Assembly: GCF_030159855.1 (NCBI RefSeq)
Contig: NZ_BSNG01000001.1
Span: 3,100,001 to 3,164,000, forward strand
Length of the DNA: 64,000 nucleotides
Reading direction: 5' to 3'
Source: Devosia yakushimensis
GTDB taxonomy: Bacteria; Pseudomonadota; Alphaproteobacteria; Rhizobiales; Devosiaceae
Shown: piece after piece, positions 32,308 to 40,712 of the stretch
Position numbering within the stretch: the stretch's first letter is position 1
Layout of the letters: each line of letters starts with the position of its first letter
The notes under the pieces: model-generated
The model's database searches: none
What the model was told of the DNA's origin: nothing
Seen by the model: only the letters and a program-made list of their open reading frames with translations
Translations under genes and position numbers: made by a program

Positions 32308-33312
32308 TTAGAGCGGGCAGGTCGAGTCGGTGGTGTAGTCGTGGACCGTGATCTCGCCGGCAATGATCTTGGCCTTGTAGTCTTCGGCAGCGGCGATCAT
32401 TTCGGGGGTCAGCAGGGCCTTGTTGTTGTCGTCGACCGAATAGCCGACACCATCCTGGGCCAGGCCCAGAACCGTGAGGCCGGGCTTGAAGGTGGCGTCG
32501 TCGGCTGCTTCCGTCAGCGCATTCTTGACGGCAACGTCGACGCGCTTGACCATGGAGGTCAGCACCGAGCCGGGCTGCAGATAGTTCTGATTACTGTCGA
32601 CGCCGATGGAGAACTTGCCGGCATCCTTCATCGCCTGCAGCACGCCCAGACCCGAACCACCAGCGGCGGCGAAGATCACGTCGGCGCCGGCATCGACGCC
32701 AGCCTTGGCCAATTCGCCGGCGGTAACCGGGTCATTCCAGGCGGCGGGAGTGGTGCCGGTATAGTTTTCGATCAGCTTGACGTCGGGATTGGCAGCCTTG
32801 GCGCCCTGGGCATAACCGCAATAGAATTTGTGGATCAGCGGAACGTCCATGCCACCGACGAAACCAACAGTGCCGGTTTCGGACTTGAGGGCAGCGAGCA
32901 CGCCGACGAGGTAGGAACCAGTGTGCTCATCGAAAATGATCGACTGCACATTGGGTGCTTCCACGACGGTATCGATCACGACGAAATTGGTATCGGGGAA
33001 TTCAGAAGCAACGGCGGTGAGCGCAGCGGTCCAGGAGAAGCCTGCCATGACGATGGGATTGGCACCCTGACCGGCGAAGCGGCGCAGGGCCTGTTCGCGC
33101 TGGGCGTCGTTCTGCAGTTCGAGATCGAGGAAGGAACCGCCGGTTTCGGCCTTCCAGGCCTCGGCACCATTATAAGCGGCTTCGTTGAAGGACTTATCGA
33201 ACTTGCCGCCCAGATCGTAGATCACGGCCGGATCGGCCAGCGCGGCGCCGGTCAGCATGGCGCTCAGCGCGACACCGCCTGCAAGGGCCTTGGTGAACAT
33301 GTTGAATTTCAT
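32308..33312 (-). CDS. BMP-family nucleoside-binding protein
   Basis: A 334-residue periplasmic binding protein of the BMP (PnrA/Med) family, which binds purine and pyrimidine nucleosides. A type I signal peptide ends at GAALADPA. The mature start VIYDLGGKFDKSFNEAAYNG is the family signature, and GFVGGMDVPLIHKF and GVDSNQNYLQPGSVLTSMVKR follow. No lipobox Cys is present, unlike Gram-positive members. ATG at 33312 follows GGGAG. It heads the importer operon, with about 200 bp of upstream DNA. Confidence 0.93.
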   Translation of the reverse strand: MKFNMFTKALAGGVALSAMLTGAALADPAVIYDLGGKFDKSFNEAAYNGAEAWKAETGGSFLDLELQNDAQREQALRRFAGQGANPIVMAGFSWTAALTAVASEFPDTNFVVIDTVVEAPNVQSIIFDEHTGSYLVGVLAALKSETGTVGFVGGMDVPLIHKFYCGYAQGAKAANPDVKLIENYTGTTPAAWNDPVTAGELAKAGVDAGADVIFAAAGGSGLGVLQAMKDAGKFSIGVDSNQNYLQPGSVLTSMVKRVDVAVKNALTEAADDATFKPGLTVLGLAQDGVGYSVDDNNKALLTPEMIAAAEDYKAKIIAGEITVHDYTTDSTCPL

Positions 33313-33508
33313 GAATAGTCTCCCTGTATCGCACATGAGCGAAGGCGCTTGCAGCCAACGGACAATCCCTGTGCGCTAAAAGGGATACAATCGTGCAAAT
33401 GAGGCGCCCGCAAGAGGGAAAAAGGCAATTTTTTCCGATTGGTCAAAATTTGGGCGCATAGTCCACAGGCTAGGCGGCGTGGGTGATTCCGCCTGCCGGA
33501 ACGCGCCC
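33313..33508. promoter_or_regulatory. Leader/promoter region of the nucleoside island
   Basis: About 200 bp upstream of the BMP gene, more AT-rich than its surroundings. GGAAAAA and TTTTTTCC around 33417-33438 can pair weakly. No known riboswitch or repressor site was recognised. The island promoter most likely lies here. Confidence 0.4.
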
Positions 33509-33631
33509 CTAGCCAGGGCTCAGCAGGGAAGCGAAGAGGTCGGCCAAGTTGAGATCGGCATAAAGGACCGCCAGCACGGCAAGCGCGGCAATGGCGAACA
33601 GAGCGAGCGTATCACGAGTGGGGGCGGTCAT
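33509..33631 (-). CDS. Possible 40-residue single-span membrane protein
   Basis: A short ORF: MTAPTRDTLALFAIAALAVL, then AVLYADLNLADLFASLLSPG and a stop. It has a polar N-terminus, one hydrophobic helix (about residues 9-24) and an amphipathic C-terminus. It fills part of the 418 bp between the BMP gene and the CoxG-like gene. No clear ribosome-binding site precedes the ATG, so the gene is uncertain. No function can be assigned. Confidence 0.4.
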   Translation of the reverse strand: MTAPTRDTLALFAIAALAVLAVLYADLNLADLFASLLSPG

Positions 33632-33730
33632 GGCTGCAATTTGGCTGGTATTTGAGGGGCTTTGTTAGACTCTCAGTAACCCGGAAAACGACGGCCGATT
33701 GTGATGGTTTTGCGGCAGATCGGGGCGTGG

Positions 33731-34210
33731 TTAGGGATGTGTTAATCCAGCGGCAGGGGCGTGACCCTGAGCGCCCATGGCGGCAGCGAAGCGCTCGAAG
33801 AAACCATCGATGACCTTCTGGGCGGAATTGCCGATAATGGCCTTGCCCAGTCTCATGATCTGGCCGGAGGCACCGCCCCGGGCGGTGAAAATCAGGTCGG
33901 TCTTGTGCTCATCGGCATCGCTCAGCACGATATCGGCCGCGCCCTCGGCCAGCCCGAGCAGCCCCCCCTTGCCCCGGCCGGACAGGGTATAGCTTTTCGA
34001 CGGCATGACATTGGAGAGGCTCAATTCGCCCCTGAACAGGGGGTGGACCACGCCGAGATTGACCTTGATCTCCAGATCGAGCGTTTTTTCGCTGGACCAT
34101 TCGATTTTATGGCAGCCCGGAATGGCGGCCTTGAGCATGGCAGTATCGTTGAGCGCTGCCCAGACTTCGTGCCGTGGCGCAGCGATAATATAGTGGCCGC
34201 CAAAATCCAT
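33731..34210 (-). CDS. CoxG-family SRPBCC protein
   Basis: A 159-residue member of the carbon-monoxide dehydrogenase subunit G (CoxG) family with the START-like SRPBCC fold. It begins MDFGGHYIIAAPRHEVWAAL and includes IPGCHKIEW, the usual conserved pair after the second helix. CoxG proteins are linked to membrane attachment of CO dehydrogenase, but many members occur without it, as here, where no cox genes are in view. ATG at 34210 follows AGGAG. The ORF extends to 34276 but the extra part looks noncoding. Confidence 0.85.
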   Translation of the reverse strand: MDFGGHYIIAAPRHEVWAALNDTAMLKAAIPGCHKIEWSSEKTLDLEIKVNLGVVHPLFRGELSLSNVMPSKSYTLSGRGKGGLLGLAEGAADIVLSDADEHKTDLIFTARGGASGQIMRLGKAIIGNSAQKVIDGFFERFAAAMGAQGHAPAAGLTHP

Positions 34211-34447
34211 TATCGGGCTCCTGCCGGACGTGTGGGACGGACTGCCCCAATGTGGCCCGAATAGGCATGGAAACAAATGCTTGCCAGCATCGCCGGTCCA
34301 CTCTTTACGTGCGGCTTTTTCGCACCAATATGGCCTAAATAGTTGTGTCGCATGCGTGTGGCAATTGTCATGATGCAGCGCAGGGTCAATCTATGACGGC
34401 GAGGCACGCATTCCGCCGCATCGGCGTCAGATCACGGGGAGCAATAA

Positions 34448-35668
34448 ATGGCCAACGAAGTCACCACCGCACAGGCAAATACGGTCGTATCGGCCATTGC
34501 CGAGAAGCCGTTGCAATATCTGGACAAGGCGGTCGGAGCGATCCGCGACCTTGGCATCTGGCCCGAACAGCAGGGCGAGCAGCCGATCACGGGCCTGCTC
34601 AGCCAGATTACCGAGCTGGACGAGACCCGCGTGGTGCTGATCGGCCGCACGCTGAGCCAGGCGAGCGCCTTCAACGAGGTGGTGCGTGAGCAGATCGCCG
34701 CCATGAAGATCGGCGAGCGCTACGAAGAAATCACCAAGGGCTTCGACTCGATCCGCGACGATGCCAAGGGCATGGTCGACCAGCTTTCGGACAACAAGAT
34801 CGACCTGCTCGAGCGCGCCTCCAATGTGTGGATGAAGGTGAGCCGCGGCGATATCGCCACGCGCTTCAATAAGATCCGCGACGTTTACCTGGACGTTACT
34901 CGCGACACCAAGGACCAGATCGAGCGCGAGCAGACGATCCTGGAGGCCTATCGCGATTTCCGCGGCGCGCTGAAACAGGCCGAGGTGATGGCGCTCGAAG
35001 TACTGGGCACAGCTGAAAAGCGGCTCGAGGAGAAAAAGAACATCCTGCAGACCTCCTCGGCTGCCGTGGCCGCCTATGCCGGCACGACCCCGGCTGACCG
35101 CGCTCGCCTCGAAATGGACCGCGACGAAAAGCTGCGCGAGATGCAGAACGAGGAAAAGCGCTACCAGATCGCCAAGGACCTCTCGGACAATCTGACCATT
35201 TCCTACAATACCTCGGAAGTGGTGATGGCGCGGCTGATGCAGACCACCAATGCCAAGGAACGCGTCTATCAGCAGTCGATCAGCTTCTTTTCCACCAATG
35301 AAACCGTGCTGACGGCGCTCAGCGCTTCGTTCACCGGCATGTTCGGCCTGCATGAATCGACCGAAACGCTCAATGCGATGAAGGAAGGCATGAGCAAGAG
35401 CCTCGAGACCCTCAGCGAAATCGGCGACAAGGTGCAGGAAGAGGCCGTCAAGGCCGGCTACGGCCCCACGGTGCGCGCCGATGCGGTCAAGAAGCTCGTC
35501 GACTCGGTGGTCAACTTCCAGGAAAAGAGCCGCACCATCATCAACGAGATGCGCGTGGCCTCGACCAAGAATTCGGCCGAAATCCGTGACGCGGTCGAGG
35601 ATGGCAAGCGGCGCCTGGCGGCTCTGGCCGCCGATGGCAATGCCCTGTTGCTCGAAACCAAGAACTGA
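34448..35668 (+). CDS. TelA-like all-helical protein, first gene of an uncharacterised three-gene unit
   Basis: A 406-residue soluble protein with no signal peptide or membrane segment. Its sequence is nearly all helix with high charge, for example REQTILEAYRDFRGALKQAE (about 156-175) and EKRLEEKKNILQTSS. The ALKQAEVMALEVL pattern and overall layout recall the TelA/KlaA toxic-anion-resistance family, though I cannot confirm this without a profile search. ATG at 34448 follows GGGGAG. It is 30 bp from the next gene, a membrane protein. A cytosolic scaffold role at the membrane is plausible but not shown. Confidence 0.75.
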   Translation: MANEVTTAQANTVVSAIAEKPLQYLDKAVGAIRDLGIWPEQQGEQPITGLLSQITELDETRVVLIGRTLSQASAFNEVVREQIAAMKIGERYEEITKGFDSIRDDAKGMVDQLSDNKIDLLERASNVWMKVSRGDIATRFNKIRDVYLDVTRDTKDQIEREQTILEAYRDFRGALKQAEVMALEVLGTAEKRLEEKKNILQTSSAAVAAYAGTTPADRARLEMDRDEKLREMQNEEKRYQIAKDLSDNLTISYNTSEVVMARLMQTTNAKERVYQQSISFFSTNETVLTALSASFTGMFGLHESTETLNAMKEGMSKSLETLSEIGDKVQEEAVKAGYGPTVRADAVKKLVDSVVNFQEKSRTIINEMRVASTKNSAEIRDAVEDGKRRLAALAADGNALLLETKN

Positions 35669-35698
35669 CGAGGGCACTCGCATAGGTGAGCGCAAACC

Positions 35699-36637
35699 AT
35701 GAGTGACGTGACAGCGAAGCCCGCTGCGCCCCTCGACGAAGTGATGCTGGCGATGGACGTGGTGGATACACTGCGCCATCGCCAGGACTTGGCCACGCGC
35801 GAACTCGACGGCGTTGCGCGCGAGGCGCAACTGATCGACAAGCTGCGCGAGATCTATCACCAGCAAGGCATCGAAGTGCCCGACCACATCCTCAAGGAGG
35901 GTGTGGCGGCGCTGGCCGAGAGCCGGTTCGTCTATGACCAGCCCAAGCCGAGCTTTGGCACTACGCTGGCAAAGCTTTATGTGAGCCGCAAGAAATGGGG
36001 CAAGCCGGCCATGGCCGTGCTGCTCGCCCTGGTGGTGCTGGGCATCGGCTATTTCGGCGTGTGGCGCCCCTATCAGGCGGGACAGGTCGAACAGGCGCGG
36101 GTGGAACTGGCCGAAGGCCTGCCGACGCAGATGGATGGCCTCTACCAGACGATTTTCGAAGAGACCAAGGTGCAGACGGCAGTAGTGCAGGCCGAGGCCC
36201 TGCGCAGCCGCGGCAAGGCCTTTGCCGCCGAGGGCAATCGGCCGGGCGCAGAGCAGGCGGTGACGGACCTGACGGCGCTGCGCGACAAGCTGCGCCAGCA
36301 ATATACGCTGCGCATCGTCAACCGCCCCGATGTGCAATCGGGCTTCTGGACCTTTCCCGAGGTCAATACCGACGCGACCAATTACTATGTCGTGGTCGAA
36401 GCGCTCGACCCATCGGGCACTGTGCTGAGCCTGCCCATTCTCAACGAGGAGAATGGGGAGACCGAGACGGTCAATATCTGGGCGGTGCGCGTGCCCGAGG
36501 TTGTCTACAATGCGGTGGCTGCCGACAAGCGCGACGACGGCATCATCCAGGCCAATGAAGTTGGCCGCAAGGCCGATGGTTTTCTCGAGGTGGAATATAA
36601 CATGCCCGTTCTCGGCGGCGCGGTGACCCGGTGGTGA
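35699..36637 (+). CDS. DUF6384-like single-span membrane protein
   Basis: A 312-residue protein. The N-terminal 80 residues are a conserved-looking helical segment (LDEVMLAMDVVDTLRHRQDL), followed by a basic stretch and one membrane helix at about 104-121 (MAVLLALVVLGIGYFGVW). The remaining 190 residues, probably extracytoplasmic, include helices and a beta-rich part with VVVEALDPSGTVLSLPIL. It matches what I recall as DUF6384; no function is known. ATG follows AGGTGAG. It is 4 bp from the next gene, so the two are almost certainly cotranscribed. Confidence 0.78.
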   Translation: MSDVTAKPAAPLDEVMLAMDVVDTLRHRQDLATRELDGVAREAQLIDKLREIYHQQGIEVPDHILKEGVAALAESRFVYDQPKPSFGTTLAKLYVSRKKWGKPAMAVLLALVVLGIGYFGVWRPYQAGQVEQARVELAEGLPTQMDGLYQTIFEETKVQTAVVQAEALRSRGKAFAAEGNRPGAEQAVTDLTALRDKLRQQYTLRIVNRPDVQSGFWTFPEVNTDATNYYVVVEALDPSGTVLSLPILNEENGETETVNIWAVRVPEVVYNAVAADKRDDGIIQANEVGRKADGFLEVEYNMPVLGGAVTRW

Positions 36638-36641
36638 CGCA

Positions 36642-38192
36642 ATGAGCCTGCGCGGACCCGAAGCCCTGGCCTCGCTCGATGAGGCAATGCGCGACATCCG
36701 TCGCGAAGAGGACGAGATTTCCAAGCGCCTGGCCCGTTCGGGAGAGCGGGTGGGCAAGATCCGCGAGAGCGAGGCGGAATTGTTCCGTCAACTCGCCCAG
36801 CTCCGGCTCGACCCCAGCGTGCAGGGGGAGCTGGACGGGCGGATATCGACGGCGGAGGCCAAGGCCCGCGACATGCTCAAGAGCCATGCGCAGGACCTGA
36901 GCAAGGCCGAGCAGGCCGCGGCCGATATCGACGCGACGCTGGCCCGGCTCACAACCGAACGCGCCGGCGCGCTCAAGGAGCTGGAAGGCCACCAGGCCGA
37001 GCTCAAGGCGTTGGGCGATAAGCTTTCGGCCAGCATTGCCAAGGAGCCGGCCTTCGCGGCCAAGCGGCAGGCGGCGCAGGAGTTGGCCGATATTGCCAAC
37101 CAATCCATGCGCAAGACGGAACAGGCCGAGACCGACCGCGAGGAAAAGGGCAAGCCCTATCGCGACGATCCGCTGTTCATGTATCTGTGGGAAGCGGGCT
37201 ACGGCACGTCCAATTACCGCGCCAACAATCTCATCCGCTATTTCGACGGCCTCGTTGCCAATATTGTTGGCTTCGCCAAGGCGCGGCCGAATTTTGCCAT
37301 GCTGAACGAAATTCCGCTGCGGTTGCGCGAGCATGCCGAGCGGCAGATCGAGGGTGCCAAAGCGGCCGAGGCCGAACTCGAAACGCTCGAAACCGAGGCT
37401 ATCGATGCGGCGGGCGGCAAGCCGATCCGCGCGGCGCTGACCAATGTGCAGCAGCGGATCGATGCTTTCGACGCCGAGATCGTTGCCACCGAAGACCAGC
37501 GCGACCAGACCACCCAGACGCTGGGCGTACTGGCCGAGGGGAACAACCCGGCCTTTGCCAGCGCGCTGGCGGAGCTGGCCAATGCCCTGGCGCGCGAGGA
37601 TATTCAGACCCTTCTGGCCGAGGCGCGGCGCACGCGCACGGGCCAAGACGATACGATCGTCGCCCAGATCGACGATGCCCGCGCCCGCGCCAAGGACGAA
37701 GAAGACGAGACGCGCGACCAGAAGGAGCGCCTCAAGACCCTGGCGGCGCGGCGGCGGGAGCTGGAAGACATCCAGTGGGAATTCAAGAAGCAGCGGTTCG
37801 ACGATCCGCGCTCGACCTTCCGCGAAGACCGGCTGGTGGGCGACCTGCTCAACGACTTCCTGCGCGGCGGCATTTCGGCGGCGTCTTACTGGGACCAGTG
37901 GCGGCGCAGCCAGAACTGGAGCAGTTCATCCGATTGGGGCGGGGGCTTGGGCTTGCCCGATAATGGCCGGCAGCGCTCCAATACACCCTGGCCGCAGGGC
38001 GGAGGCTTTCAATGGCCTGATAGCAGCTTTGGCGGCGGTTCGAGCCGCAGCAGCGGCAGCAGCCGGGGTGGCTTTGGCGGCGGCTGGGGCGGTGGCGGCA
38101 GTTCTTCGGGCGGCGGCGGGTTTTCGCGGCCCCGGACGGGGTCGAGCGGCACGCGCAAGCATGGCGGGTTCAAGACGGGCGGCGGATTTTAG
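36642..38192 (+). CDS. Coiled-coil protein with Gly/Ser-rich C-terminal tail
   Basis: A 516-residue protein. Residues 1 to about 400 are predicted long coiled coils (EEDEISKRLARSGERVGKIR and EAELETLETEAIDAAGG), interrupted by a more compact aromatic patch around LFMYLWEAGYGTSNYRANNL (about 175-195). From about 425 to the end the protein is a low-complexity Gly/Ser tail with Trp, Phe and Arg interspersed (FGGGWGGGGSSSGGGGF). No signal peptide or membrane helix is visible. No known family was recognised. It closes the three-gene unit and is convergent with the SDR gene. Confidence 0.78.
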   Translation: MSLRGPEALASLDEAMRDIRREEDEISKRLARSGERVGKIRESEAELFRQLAQLRLDPSVQGELDGRISTAEAKARDMLKSHAQDLSKAEQAAADIDATLARLTTERAGALKELEGHQAELKALGDKLSASIAKEPAFAAKRQAAQELADIANQSMRKTEQAETDREEKGKPYRDDPLFMYLWEAGYGTSNYRANNLIRYFDGLVANIVGFAKARPNFAMLNEIPLRLREHAERQIEGAKAAEAELETLETEAIDAAGGKPIRAALTNVQQRIDAFDAEIVATEDQRDQTTQTLGVLAEGNNPAFASALAELANALAREDIQTLLAEARRTRTGQDDTIVAQIDDARARAKDEEDETRDQKERLKTLAARRRELEDIQWEFKKQRFDDPRSTFREDRLVGDLLNDFLRGGISAASYWDQWRRSQNWSSSSDWGGGLGLPDNGRQRSNTPWPQGGGFQWPDSSFGGGSSRSSGSSRGGFGGGWGGGGSSSGGGGFSRPRTGSSGTRKHGGFKTGGGF

Positions 38193-38213
38193 GCTCCGCC
38201 ACCCGGTTCGATA

Positions 38214-38966
38214 TCAGGCCGGATTGACGAAGTTGAAGACCGCCTCGGTATTGCCAGTGGCTTCGGCGAAGCGTTGGCGGTGGACGCGCTGGACCAGAAC
38301 TTCCCCATTGGCCGGGCCATCGGTCAGCAATTGCATGGTTTCAGCGATATAGGCGTCGAGCGGCATGGCGTTGGGATCATTGGCCTGGCGCTCGCCTTGC
38401 AGATAGGTCTGCACATAGGGCGGGGCGAGTTCGATGACTTCGACGCTGGTGTTGCGCAACTGGTAGCGCAGCGACATCGTATAGGAATGGATGGCCGCCT
38501 TGGTGGCGCTATAGGTGGGCGTTGAGGCCTTGGGCACAAAGGCGAGGCCCGACGAGACGGTGAGAATGGCCGCGCTGGCCTGTTGCTGCAAATGGGGCAG
38601 CAGCGCCGCGGTCAACCGGATCGGCCCCAGAAGATTGGTGGCAATGGTGTCTTCGGCGATGGCCAGATAGTCGGGCCCGGCGGTGACGTCCTCGTCCCGC
38701 ATGATGCCGGCATTGTTGATGACGATATTGAGCGCCGGGTAAGCGGCAACTGCGGCTTGTGCCAACGCCTCGATGCTGGCCCGCTCATTCATATCGACAG
38801 AGATGGCGGCCATGCCGGGATTGGCCGCCGCGACGGCGTCGAGCATGGACTGGCGGCGGCCGGCGATGATGACCTGATTGCCCTGCTGGTGAAACGCTTC
38901 AGCAAGTGCCCGGCCGATGCCCGAACCGCCGCCGGTGATGAGGATGGTATTGCCGGTCATGCGCAT
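38214..38966 (-). CDS. SDR-family oxidoreductase
   Basis: A 250-residue short-chain dehydrogenase/reductase. The NAD(P) motif is ILITGGGSGIGRALAEAF, NNAGIM marks the central strand, and the catalytic Ser, Tyr and Lys are in LTVSSGLAFV and YSATKAAIHSY. It resembles DltE-type SDRs; the substrate is unknown. The ORF runs on to 39551 through antisense DNA of the HxlR gene; the ATG at 38966 gives the normal N-terminus. It is divergent from an HxlR regulator that probably controls it. Confidence 0.9.
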   Translation of the reverse strand: MRMTGNTILITGGGSGIGRALAEAFHQQGNQVIIAGRRQSMLDAVAAANPGMAAISVDMNERASIEALAQAAVAAYPALNIVINNAGIMRDEDVTAGPDYLAIAEDTIATNLLGPIRLTAALLPHLQQQASAAILTVSSGLAFVPKASTPTYSATKAAIHSYTMSLRYQLRNTSVEVIELAPPYVQTYLQGERQANDPNAMPLDAYIAETMQLLTDGPANGEVLVQRVHRQRFAEATGNTEAVFNFVNPA

Positions 38967-39071
38967 GGCGAAAATCTCTCTCTTTGGTTGCGTGCAGCAG
39001 AGATATGCCTGATACTCTTCAAACGAAAGTAGGCGCTCCAAAGTTCGATACGCACCCAAAGGAGAGTGTCG

Positions 39072-39479
39072 GTGACAAGCCAGTTTGCGGCCACACAAAA
39101 TGACGATCATCTGGAAAAAACACTCGATCCGGTGATCGGCGCGCTGGTGCGCGACATTATCGGCAAGGTGGCCGATAAATGGACCATGCTGATCCTGGAG
39201 GCGCTGGACCAGCATGGTACGCTGCGCTTTACTGAGGTGGGGCGCCAGGTTGGCGATATCAGCCAGAAGATGCTGACCAAGACGCTGCGGCAGATGGAAT
39301 ATGACGGGCTGGTGGAGCGGGAGGTGCATCCCGTCATTCCGCCACATGTCGATTACCGCCTGACCGAGATCGGCCGGGAACTCAGCGACGCTTTTTGCGG
39401 CGTATGGATCTGGGCGGAGCGGTATCAGGCGCAGATTGAGGGCGCACGCCAGGCGTTCGACAAACGCAAGGCGGGCTAA
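39072..39479 (+). CDS. HxlR-family transcriptional regulator
   Basis: A 135-residue winged-helix regulator. Its HxlR core contains IIGKVADKWTMLILEAL, GTLRFTEVGRQVGDISQKML and the wing VEREVHPVIPPHVDYRLTE. HxlR members respond to aldehydes, quinones or oxidants. The GTG at 39072 is preferred because GGAGA lies 6 bp upstream; the GTG at 39066 would overlap it. It is divergent from the SDR gene with about 105 bp between, where AAAGT-containing repeats may be the operator. Its stop overlaps the convergent VOC gene by 4 bp. Confidence 0.88.
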   Translation: MTSQFAATQNDDHLEKTLDPVIGALVRDIIGKVADKWTMLILEALDQHGTLRFTEVGRQVGDISQKMLTKTLRQMEYDGLVEREVHPVIPPHVDYRLTEIGRELSDAFCGVWIWAERYQAQIEGARQAFDKRKAG

Positions 39480-39874
39480 TTGACCGGCGGGGACGCCATC
39501 AGCTCCCAGACATTGCCTTCGGTATCCTCGAAATAGGCCGAGTAGCCCCATTCCGATTGGGTGCCGGGTGTGATGACCGAGCCGCCGGCGACCAGGACGC
39601 GATCGAGAATGGCGTCGACCGCTTCGGCGCTATCGGCCTTGTGGCTGAGCACGAAGCCGGGTGTGCCTGCTACGGCGACATCCTTGCCGGCGGTCTGGGC
39701 GATCTGGTCGCGAGGGAAGAGCACGAAGGAAAAGGCGTCGTCGAAAAAGAAGGCGACATGGTCCTCCCCTGCCCCGATCTGCTCGTCGGTAATGTCGAAG
39801 AGGGCGCGATAGAAGGCGAAGGCCCGCTCCAGCTCGTCGACGCCAATGGTGATGATGGAAATCGACGGCTTCAT
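39476..39874 (-). CDS. VOC (glyoxalase/bleomycin-resistance) family protein
   Basis: A 132-residue VOC metalloenzyme-fold protein. The paired beta-alpha-beta-beta-beta units are visible: SIITIGVDELERAFAFYRAL at the start and GYSAYFEDTEGNVWELMASP at the end. The C-terminal Glu of NVWEL is in the usual metal-ligand place. The activity cannot be predicted. It is convergent with HxlR, sharing 4 bp. Confidence 0.85.
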   Translation of the reverse strand: MKPSISIITIGVDELERAFAFYRALFDITDEQIGAGEDHVAFFFDDAFSFVLFPRDQIAQTAGKDVAVAGTPGFVLSHKADSAEAVDAILDRVLVAGGSVITPGTQSEWGYSAYFEDTEGNVWELMASPPVN

Positions 39875-39929
39875 GGGCGGCTCCGGTTGGTTGGGTCAGA
39901 TGTAGCAAGTTGGGCGCTTGGGGTCACCT

Positions 39930-39950
39930 CCCCAAGCATTTGGGGCTCTC
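39930..39950. repeat. Short palindrome with TTGGGGCTCTC tag
   Basis: CCCCAA and TTGGGG form a 6 bp stem with a 4-base loop, directly followed by CTCTC. The tag TTGGGGCTCTC recurs at 42772, 47842 and 48067. It lies 3 bp before the stop codon of the siderophore ATPase gene. Confidence 0.5.
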
Positions 39951-39953
39951 TGG

Positions 39954-40712
39954 CTACTCGTAATAGACGCTGATGCGCTGGCCGCCGATGTCGTGGACCT
40001 TGATGTCCATGTCGTAGATGGCGGAGAGCACTTCGGGACGGATCATTTCGGGGGCCGGACCCTGATTGGCGACTTTGCCGTCTTTCATGGCGACGATGTA
40101 GTCGGAATACCAGGAGGCGAAATTGATGTCGTGCAGGACCAGCACGACGGTCTTGCCCAATTCATTGGCGGCGCGGCGGACCAGTTTCATCATGCCCATG
40201 GCATGCTTCATATCGAGATTGTTGAGCGGCTCATCGAGCAGCACGTAGTCGGTATCCTGGCAGAGCACCATGGCGACGAAAGCGCGCTGGCGCTGGCCGC
40301 CGGACAGCTCGTCGAGGAAGCGGTCGGCCAGGTCGGTGAGGTTGAGATAGCTGATGGCGTTGTCGATATGGGTCTTGTCGTCGGCGGTGAGGCGACCCTT
40401 GGAATAGGGGTAGCGGCCGAAAGAGACCAGGTCGCGCACGGTGAGGCGCGCGGTCATGTGATTGTCCTGGCGCAGAATGGAGAGACGCTTGGCCAGGACC
40501 TCGGAGGAGGTTTGGGTGACATCGAGGCCATCAACAGTGACGGTGCCCCGGTCCATGCTCATGAGGCGGCTGATCATCGAGAGGAGCGTCGATTTACCGG
40601 CCCCATTGGGACCGATGATCGAGGTGATGCCGCCCGCAGGCAAGGTGAGCGAGACGCCATCAACGACGCAGGAAGAGCCGTAAGTCTTGGTGACGGCCTG
40701 GGTGACGATCAT
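39954..40712 (-). CDS. Siderophore ABC transporter ATP-binding protein
   Basis: A 252-residue FepC-family ATPase. Walker A is GPNGAGKST, the Q-loop lies in ILRQDNHM, the signature is LSGGQRQRAF, Walker B is YVLLDEPLNNLD and the switch His is in VLHDINFA. It powers iron-siderophore uptake through the two permeases upstream, and overlaps the second permease by 4 bp. Overall similarity is to the CeuD/YclP (catecholate or petrobactin) branch; the ligand is not certain. Confidence 0.92.
   Translation of the reverse strand: MIVTQAVTKTYGSSCVVDGVSLTLPAGGITSIIGPNGAGKSTLLSMISRLMSMDRGTVTVDGLDVTQTSSEVLAKRLSILRQDNHMTARLTVRDLVSFGRYPYSKGRLTADDKTHIDNAISYLNLTDLADRFLDELSGGQRQRAFVAMVLCQDTDYVLLDEPLNNLDMKHAMGMMKLVRRAANELGKTVVLVLHDINFASWYSDYIVAMKDGKVANQGPAPEMIRPEVLSAIYDMDIKVHDIGGQRISVYYE

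Noticed and set aside
33731..34210. Carbon monoxide dehydrogenase locus
   Set aside because: The CoxG-like gene is alone; no coxL, coxM or coxS gene is in the window.
38967..39551. Long N-terminal extension of the SDR gene
   Set aside because: It runs through the antisense of the HxlR gene; the SDR Rossmann motif starts normally from the ATG at 38966.
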